Origin: an uncultured Bacteroidales bacterium
Lineage (GTDB): Bacteria > Bacteroidota > Bacteroidia > Bacteroidales > UBA932
Length of the DNA stretch: 49,426 nt
Direction of reading: 5' to 3'
Assembly: GCA_900316045.1 (NCBI GenBank)
Contig: ONBM01000005.1
Span: 1-49,426 of the forward strand
The notes below the pieces were generated by a model. That model did not search any database. It was not told where the DNA came from and saw only the letters and a program-made list of their open reading frames with translations. Below are positions 45,224 to 49,426 of this stretch, piece by piece (within the stretch, counting starts at the first letter, position 1; each line of letters starts with the position of its first letter). The position numbers and the translations under genes were made by a program.

Positions 45224-45646
45224 ATGAAAATAGATAAGAATTTCCTTCGCAACAATGACCTCGGTCTGTTGCTTCTTCGTTTGACGATAGGTGGGCTCAT
45301 GTTGTTCCACGGCATCCATAAACTCGTGAGTGGCGTAGGCTTCATCAGCGGCATGCTCGAAGGTATGGGGCTTCCGGGTTTCATAGCTTATTTCTCTTTG
45401 GCAGCCGAACTCTTGTGCTCGCTGATGATTATCGCAGGAGCTTGGACTCGTGCAGCTGCCATAGTATTTGCAGGCAATATGGCGGTGGCAATCTTGATGG
45501 CTCACTCTGGACAGATTTTCTCTGTCGATCCCATGACCGGTGGTTGGGCAATCGAACTCCCAATGCTGTATCTCCTCGGTGCCGTAGTGCTCATTTTTAC
45601 AGGCGCTGGTAAGTATGCGGTCACGAAAGGTGGCATCTTGGACTAG
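45224..45646 (+). CDS. DoxX family membrane protein
   Basis: The 140-residue protein has four membrane segments and the DoxX start pattern LLLLRLTIGGLMLFHGIHKL, then a GFISGMLEGMGLP loop and AAELLCSLMIIAG. The family is broad; members have been linked to oxidoreductase and envelope redox stress functions, but this one has no proven role. It is convergent with the rubredoxin gene, with a shared terminator between them. Confidence 0.86.
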   Translation: MKIDKNFLRNNDLGLLLLRLTIGGLMLFHGIHKLVSGVGFISGMLEGMGLPGFIAYFSLAAELLCSLMIIAGAWTRAAAIVFAGNMAVAILMAHSGQIFSVDPMTGGWAIELPMLYLLGAVVLIFTGAGKYAVTKGGILD

Positions 45647-45713
45647 GCAAAAGGAACGTCCTTATCCGATTCTGAAGGGCGTTCGAACTGCCTGCAAGAT
45701 ATTCATAAAAAAA

Positions 45714-45746
45714 GAAAGAGGTTGTGCTCTAGGTACAGCCTCTTTC
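45714..45746. terminator. Bidirectional terminator of doxX and rubredoxin
   Basis: GAAAGAGGTTGT pairs with ACAGCCTCTTTC (one G-U pair), flanked on the left by an A run and on the right by T-rich DNA. Confidence 0.85.
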
Positions 45747-45770
45747 ATTATATTAATATAGGAATATGTT

Positions 45771-45935
45771 TTATTCCTCTGCTGGCTTAAAATCTTCTTT
45801 GCCGACTCCGCACAGAGGGCATACCCAATCTTCAGGAAGGTCCTCGAAAGCAGTTCCTGGAGCTATTCCGTTATCTGGATCACCTGCGGCCGGATCATAA
45901 ACATAGCCGCAAACATTGCAAACGTACTTTTTCAT
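45771..45935 (-). CDS. Rubredoxin
   Basis: The 54-residue protein is a single rubredoxin: two CxxC pairs (CNVCGY near the start, [11 protein letters not shown] near the end) hold one iron. It carries electrons, likely to the rubrerythrin encoded at 15998-16552. The frame continues to 46040 but the ATG at 45935 ([11 protein letters not shown]) fits the family and follows a good promoter. C-terminal FKPAEE is typical. Confidence 0.95.
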   Translation of the reverse strand: MKKYVCNVCGYVYDPAAGDPDNGIAPGTAFEDLPEDWVCPLCGVGKEDFKPAEE

Positions 45936-45958
45936 AATGGTTCTTTTATTGATTTTTG

Positions 45959-45988
45959 CAAATATAACGAATATTTTGTCTATTCCAA
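45959..45988 (-). promoter_or_regulatory. Promoter of rubredoxin
   Basis: On the minus strand TTG (45988-45986), 19 bases, TATATTTG (45966-45959). It is the same arrangement as at the rubrerythrin gene. The leader is about 20 bases. Confidence 0.7.
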
Positions 45989-46042
45989 CAGCTAATTTTA
46001 AATATTCCATTTTGTAAAAATCGCCCGGATGAAGCGGCATGT

Positions 46043-46083
46043 TGTAAACCCTGCTTTACATTTTTTGTAAAGATTCTTTACAA
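46043..46083 (+). promoter_or_regulatory. Array of four TGTAAA/TTTACA half-sites (probable activator site)
   Basis: Half-sites lie at 46043-46048 (TGTAAA), 46055-46060 (TTTACA), 46066-46071 (TGTAAA) and 46077-46082 (TTTACA). Their centres are 12, 11 and 11 bases apart, one helical turn each. The right pair forms a perfect inverted repeat TTGTAAAGATTCTTTACAA (46065-46083). The array lies about 80-120 bases upstream of the predicted start of the permease transcript, the usual place for a sigma-54 activator. Confidence 0.6.
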
Positions 46084-46138
46084 GCCTTATGCTGGCCGAT
46101 TATGCTAAAATAATTGAGCGATAGTAAATTAAGCATGA

Positions 46139-46154
46139 TGGCATTGAGGTTGCT
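46139..46154 (+). promoter_or_regulatory. Probable sigma-54 promoter of the permease gene
   Basis: TGGCATTGAGGTTGCT fits the sigma-54 form TGGCAC-N5-TTGCA/T: the -24 GG (46140-46141) and -12 GC (46152-46153) are separated by exactly ten bases. The start of transcription would be near 46165, 16 bases before the ATG. Confidence 0.6.
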
Positions 46155-46180
46155 TTCCTCTGTGGCAAAAGATATTGAAT

Positions 46181-48523
46181 ATGATTAAAAAGAATCTGGA
46201 GAGTTTGATTCGCCGCTATCCTATGGCTGTGGTCCTGAATTTCACAGGGCTGGTGGCTGCGTTCGTGGCGTTCGCATTAATATTCCTGCAGGCCGATTAT
46301 GAACTGTCGTTCGATAAGTGTCATCCGACGGCGGACCGGGTGTTCAGGGTCGATAAAAAAGGCGATGAATCGTTGTTCCGGAATATCCTTCCGAGGGGAT
46401 TTGTCGATGACATCATCGGCTCCTCGGCCCATATCGAGGCGGGGTGTAGCTTCATGCCATTTATGGGGGAGACATACTTCTCAGTTCAGGAGAATGGAAA
46501 AGCTCCGGTGGGCTATAAGAAGACGTTGATATACGTTTCTGAAGGATTCATCGACGTGTTTGGCATTACGATGGTAGAGGGTAACAGTCGCTCGTTGGAA
46601 ATGCCGGGTTCTGTCATTATCCCTAGATCGCTGGCGCAAGCGCTTTTTCCTGGCGAACCGGCTACCGGAAAGCTGCTGAAAATAGATGCGGCGAACCTGC
46701 TGGGCAGTACGAACGTTGAGGCTACGGTAACGGGAGTCTATGAAGACTTCCCGTCCAACACGCAGCTTGGCAATGACCTTTACATGTCCGTTGGCGACTT
46801 TCAGAAAGGTTCTTACGGTGGGGCGAATTTCATATGTTATCTGCTTCTGGACGACGCTGGCAATTCCCAATCGGTTGCAGACGAATTCAACGGCCACTTC
46901 GATTTTGCCTCCTATGAGAATTGGCTCACTCCCATCGAGCTGGTGCCTCTGACGAGCATATATTTCCGCAATGAAGGAAATGTCTATAAGAGCGGAAGCC
47001 GTTCGCAGTTGCTCCTGCTCATTGCGATTGCCATCTTGATTCTGGCTATCGGCCTGATTAATTTTACGAACTTTTACGTGGCGCTGACCCCGCTGCGCAT
47101 CCGGAACATCAATCTGCAGAAGATTCTGGGATCATCAACGGCACGACTGCGTGCACTGGTCGTGGCGGAGGCCGTCTTCTGGTGCTTATGCGCCTTTGTC
47201 GTGGCTGCGCTCCTCCTGCTGCCGGCATCTGACGCGTTGGTAACGCGGGGCGTGCTTATGCAGGCGTTTTCTTTTGGTAAGCACTGGCATCTGCTGCTCT
47301 TTGTCGGAACAGTTGCGTTGGCCACTGGCGTGATTGCTGGCATCTGGCCAGCTATCTATTCCACGTCTGGTCAGCCAGCAATGATTCTGCGAGGTAACTT
47401 TGGTTTGTCCGAGTCAGGTAAAGGACTGCGGGCAATCCTGGTGGGCGTGCAGCTAGTCGTGTCCATAGCATTGATGATTTTTGTGCTGTTCGTGCAGCGG
47501 CAAAGCCGGTACATGCAGGAATATCCTTGCGGTTATGACAAGGACAATCTGGCCGTGGTGGATATTGGCGGAGAGAACAGCAAGACCAAAGCAGACTGGC
47601 TACGTGAACAACTTCGGACGATTCCGGAAGTGGAAGACGTGGCTTATTCGATGGAACTTATCGGAGGAGCGGATGCTTATTGTACTCAATCCACGGATTT
47701 TGGCGACGGGAGCGTGATGTATAGCTTGATATACTGTTCTTGGAATTTTCCTGAGGTAATGGGGCTTAAGCTCACGGAAGGCAGACTCTTCAGGGAAGGT
47801 GATAATGGCCCGGTGCTGCTGACGCAAGGAATGCGTGCGCATGGCGCTAAGCTTGAAGCATATGAGGAGCTGGGGGAAGTATCTCCGGTCGTGGGGTTCG
47901 TGGAAGATGTGAATATCACATCGTTGCGAAAGGCGGATTCCCCGGTGGGATTCTTAGCCATCGACCCGAAGAAGAACTTGACGTTACCGTATGCATATAT
48001 CCGGCTCTCGGAGGGCGCTGACCGCTTTGCTACAGTGGATAAGATCCAGTCCGTCTTGAAGGAGATGGACTCGGCGATGCCGTTCGAGGTGAAATTCTAC
48101 GATTCCATCGGCAAGAATCTGTATAGCGGTGAGGAGCAGCTGCGGTTGTCTGTATGGCTGTTCTCGCTTCTGGCGGTGCTGCTATCGCTGGTGGGCATCT
48201 GGGGTCAGGTTCTGATGGATGTGCAGTATAAGAGGATGGAGATTTCGGTAAAGCGAGCGTTTGGGGCAGAGGTGAACCAGATTACTGGGGAGGGCCTGAG
48301 AATTTATCTTCGTATGCTTGCCGTCTGCTATGTGATTGCCGCTCCGGTGGGATGGCTGATTGTGCGCCACTATCTGCAGCAGTTCTCGCACAGGGTGGGA
48401 TTCCTGCCGTCTGTGTTCGTGATAGCTCTGGTTGTGGTTGGACTGCTTTGCTCAGCCGTAGTGTTGTACCACTATCTCAAGATGGCCTGGACCAATCCAG
48501 CCGAGGCGCTGAAGAAAGAATAG
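46181..48523 (+). CDS. MacB/FtsX-type ABC transporter permease
   Basis: The 780-residue membrane protein has eight predicted membrane segments in two FtsX-like halves: one N-terminal segment (about 17-38), a large MacB-like periplasmic domain (about 40-270), three segments, then one more segment near 420, a second periplasmic domain and three C-terminal segments, ending NPAEALKKE. Such proteins work with an ABC ATPase in exporting lipoproteins or peptides or in transmitting force across the envelope. No ATPase gene is in the window. The ATG at 46181 in TTGAATATG is preferred over the TTG at 46175. A probable sigma-54 promoter precedes it, in keeping with Bacteroidota clusters where these permeases sit near NtrC-type regulators. 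Confidence 0.87.
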   Translation: MIKKNLESLIRRYPMAVVLNFTGLVAAFVAFALIFLQADYELSFDKCHPTADRVFRVDKKGDESLFRNILPRGFVDDIIGSSAHIEAGCSFMPFMGETYFSVQENGKAPVGYKKTLIYVSEGFIDVFGITMVEGNSRSLEMPGSVIIPRSLAQALFPGEPATGKLLKIDAANLLGSTNVEATVTGVYEDFPSNTQLGNDLYMSVGDFQKGSYGGANFICYLLLDDAGNSQSVADEFNGHFDFASYENWLTPIELVPLTSIYFRNEGNVYKSGSRSQLLLLIAIAILILAIGLINFTNFYVALTPLRIRNINLQKILGSSTARLRALVVAEAVFWCLCAFVVAALLLLPASDALVTRGVLMQAFSFGKHWHLLLFVGTVALATGVIAGIWPAIYSTSGQPAMILRGNFGLSESGKGLRAILVGVQLVVSIALMIFVLFVQRQSRYMQEYPCGYDKDNLAVVDIGGENSKTKADWLREQLRTIPEVEDVAYSMELIGGADAYCTQSTDFGDGSVMYSLIYCSWNFPEVMGLKLTEGRLFREGDNGPVLLTQGMRAHGAKLEAYEELGEVSPVVGFVEDVNITSLRKADSPVGFLAIDPKKNLTLPYAYIRLSEGADRFATVDKIQSVLKEMDSAMPFEVKFYDSIGKNLYSGEEQLRLSVWLFSLLAVLLSLVGIWGQVLMDVQYKRMEISVKRAFGAEVNQITGEGLRIYLRMLAVCYVIAAPVGWLIVRHYLQQFSHRVGFLPSVFVIALVVVGLLCSAVVLYHYLKMAWTNPAEALKKE

Positions 48524-48768
48524 GCAACCTCCCCCACGCATCGCAGGACAAAACGCTCCAGTGTCGTCCTGTACATGCGCAAGATGAATTATCTGAGTGA
48601 TCGCTTATTAATCGCCATCCTATTCAAACGCCCCTCGCACAGTTAGGTACCCCTCGTTCATCATGGGACAAAAGCATCCAGACTGATATTCGCTCATTGG
48701 TTGCAGTATTACAAAATAACTGACCCATCATCCTGACGAAAGTCTGGATCAATATAATCGAAGACCTG

Positions 48769-48879
48769 GATCCTGAAACAAGTTCAGGATGACTTGGTGG
48801 GTCGTACAGGATGACGGGATCCTTGGACAAAGATCCTGAATCAAGTTCAGGATGACTAGGTGGGTCGTACGGGATGACG
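48769..48879. repeat. Two copies of a 48-base REP-like palindromic repeat
   Basis: Copies at 48769-48816 and 48832-48879 differ at three of 48 positions. Each starts with the inverted repeat ATCCTGAA/TTCAGGAT around a short loop and continues with GGTGGGTCGTAC and GGATGACG. Degraded pieces lie before (around 48729-48750) and after (48881-48904 and near 48930). Similar CATCCTGAACTTG-type palindromes occur in many bacterial genomes. Confidence 0.85.
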
Positions 48880-49203
48880 TGGTTGGTCGGTACAGGATTA
48901 CGGGGCTGGTCATTTATATAGAGCTTTGGTTGTACAGGATCAACGTAGTGTAATTTCGCAAAGTGCTGTCGGAACATGTCCTCCCGGGGGCTCTGCAAAG
49001 GGGTGCTGGTCGACAACGTGGCCCTTGGGAGGCCTCGATGTCGAGACATGCCCTTCCCTACGCACTTCTGTGCGGTCTGCCTCGACAGCGTTTTGCGAGA
49101 CGCTTCTTCCAGAGGGTTTGAATATTCGTATGCGATTCTTTTTTCGCATCATCGACAAGGTTTTGTTAAACTTTGAAGAGAGAATTTCGATTATTCACAA
49201 TCA

Positions 49204-49295
49204 TAGGCAACGGTGATATTAATTATAAAATAGTTCGGCGAGAGACAGAGTTTGTCGGCGAAGTAAATCGTAGGCAACATTGACATTCATTATAA
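49204..49295 (+). repeat. Imperfect 25-base direct repeat
   Basis: TAGGCAAC...ATTATAA occurs at 49204-49228 and at 49271-49295 with four mismatches in 25. The spacing is 67 bases. It may be the edge of a larger repeated structure that continues beyond the window. Confidence 0.5.
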
Positions 49296-49426
49296 GCGCT
49301 GAGGAGACTGTTCCCATTGCCAACCCACGTTCTGGAAACCGGGTGGGCGACAAGGCTCTTCATTACAAGCCAGCCGGTGGCACTATGCCGTTGCCGATAA
49401 ATGTAATTCTCTCGTACTTCTGGGCG

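Larger units (their letters stand above)
48524..49426. other. Gene-free stretch with decayed repeats
   Basis: About 900 bases after the permease gene hold no convincing gene. Short open frames here have no recognisable domain and run through repeat DNA. The stretch includes two copies of a 48-base palindromic repeat, fragments of it, and a 25-base direct repeat. Confidence 0.65.

Noticed and set aside
46175..46180. TTG at 46175 as the permease start
   Set aside because: An ATG lies two codons downstream in the common GAATATG setting.
48769..48879. CRISPR array
   Set aside because: Only two 48-base copies that are palindromic and diverged, with a 15-base gap; no cas genes.
48624..49049. 141-residue minus-strand open frame with repeated YDPPSHPEL segments
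   Set aside because: The repeat in the protein is just the translation of the 48-base palindromic DNA repeat.

Overview
The window looks like a chromosomal segment of an anaerobic Bacteroidales bacterium with close to 50% GC. The signs are a SusC/SusD outer-membrane pair with lipoproteins, the Bacteroidota-only families DUF4290, FISUMP and DUF4302, a serC-serA-DUF1015 operon, AddA/AddB-type recombination nucleases, menaquinone synthesis (menA), a reverse rubrerythrin with a separate rubredoxin, and repeated promoters of the Bacteroidota primary-sigma form TTTG-N19/23-TAnnTTTG. Start codons lack Shine-Dalgarno sequences. No phage, IS element, CRISPR array or rRNA was seen.

Layout. 0.2-0.9 kb: a secreted class A acid phosphatase. 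1.1-4.3 kb (minus): serine biosynthesis, serC-serA-DUF1015. 4.4-6.0 kb (minus): pyrB and a YigZ/IMPACT protein. 6.1-10.2 kb: a YrdC-type protein, sppA (minus), hisS and an initiator tRNA-Met. 10.4-13.5 kb: menA (minus), a DUF234-type ATPase and a CPBP membrane protease. 13.7-15.9 kb: a small membrane protein behind a G9 tract, a phosphomannose-isomerase homologue that has lost its metal ligands, and an S4-domain protein. 16-23 kb: reverse rubrerythrin (minus), then addB-addA. 22.9-26.7 kb: DUF4290-ftsK-lolA-like. 26.7-28.8 kb: a FISUMP lipoprotein (minus) and apbE. 28.9-31.4 kb (minus): cvpA-tsaB-rpiB-truB. 31.5-36.0 kb: ileS-dksA-like-lspA. 36.5-44.7 kb: a five-gene SusC/SusD nutrient-uptake locus with a zinc metallohydrolase lipoprotein. 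44.9-48.5 kb: tRNA-Ser(UGA), doxX, rubredoxin (minus) and a MacB/FtsX-type permease behind a probable sigma-54 promoter. 48.5-49.4 kb: a gene-free stretch with decayed palindromic repeats.

Most of the window is housekeeping: tRNA charging and modification, lipoprotein processing and transport (lspA, lolA-like), DNA repair and segregation, pyrimidine and serine synthesis. The accessory parts are the SusC/SusD locus, the ATPase at 11.5 kb and the permease at 46.2 kb.

The most unusual signals are: (1) the hexamer GAATAT/ATATTC occurs about 140 times by eye against roughly 24 expected, at a density like the cyanobacterial HIP1 element, and is sparse in the SusC/SusD locus; (2) a sigma-54 promoter preceded by four helically phased TGTAAA/TTTACA half-sites in front of the permease; (3) the metal-less phosphomannose-isomerase homologue; (4) an initiator tRNA with C33 in place of U33. 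All counts were made by eye and need computation.
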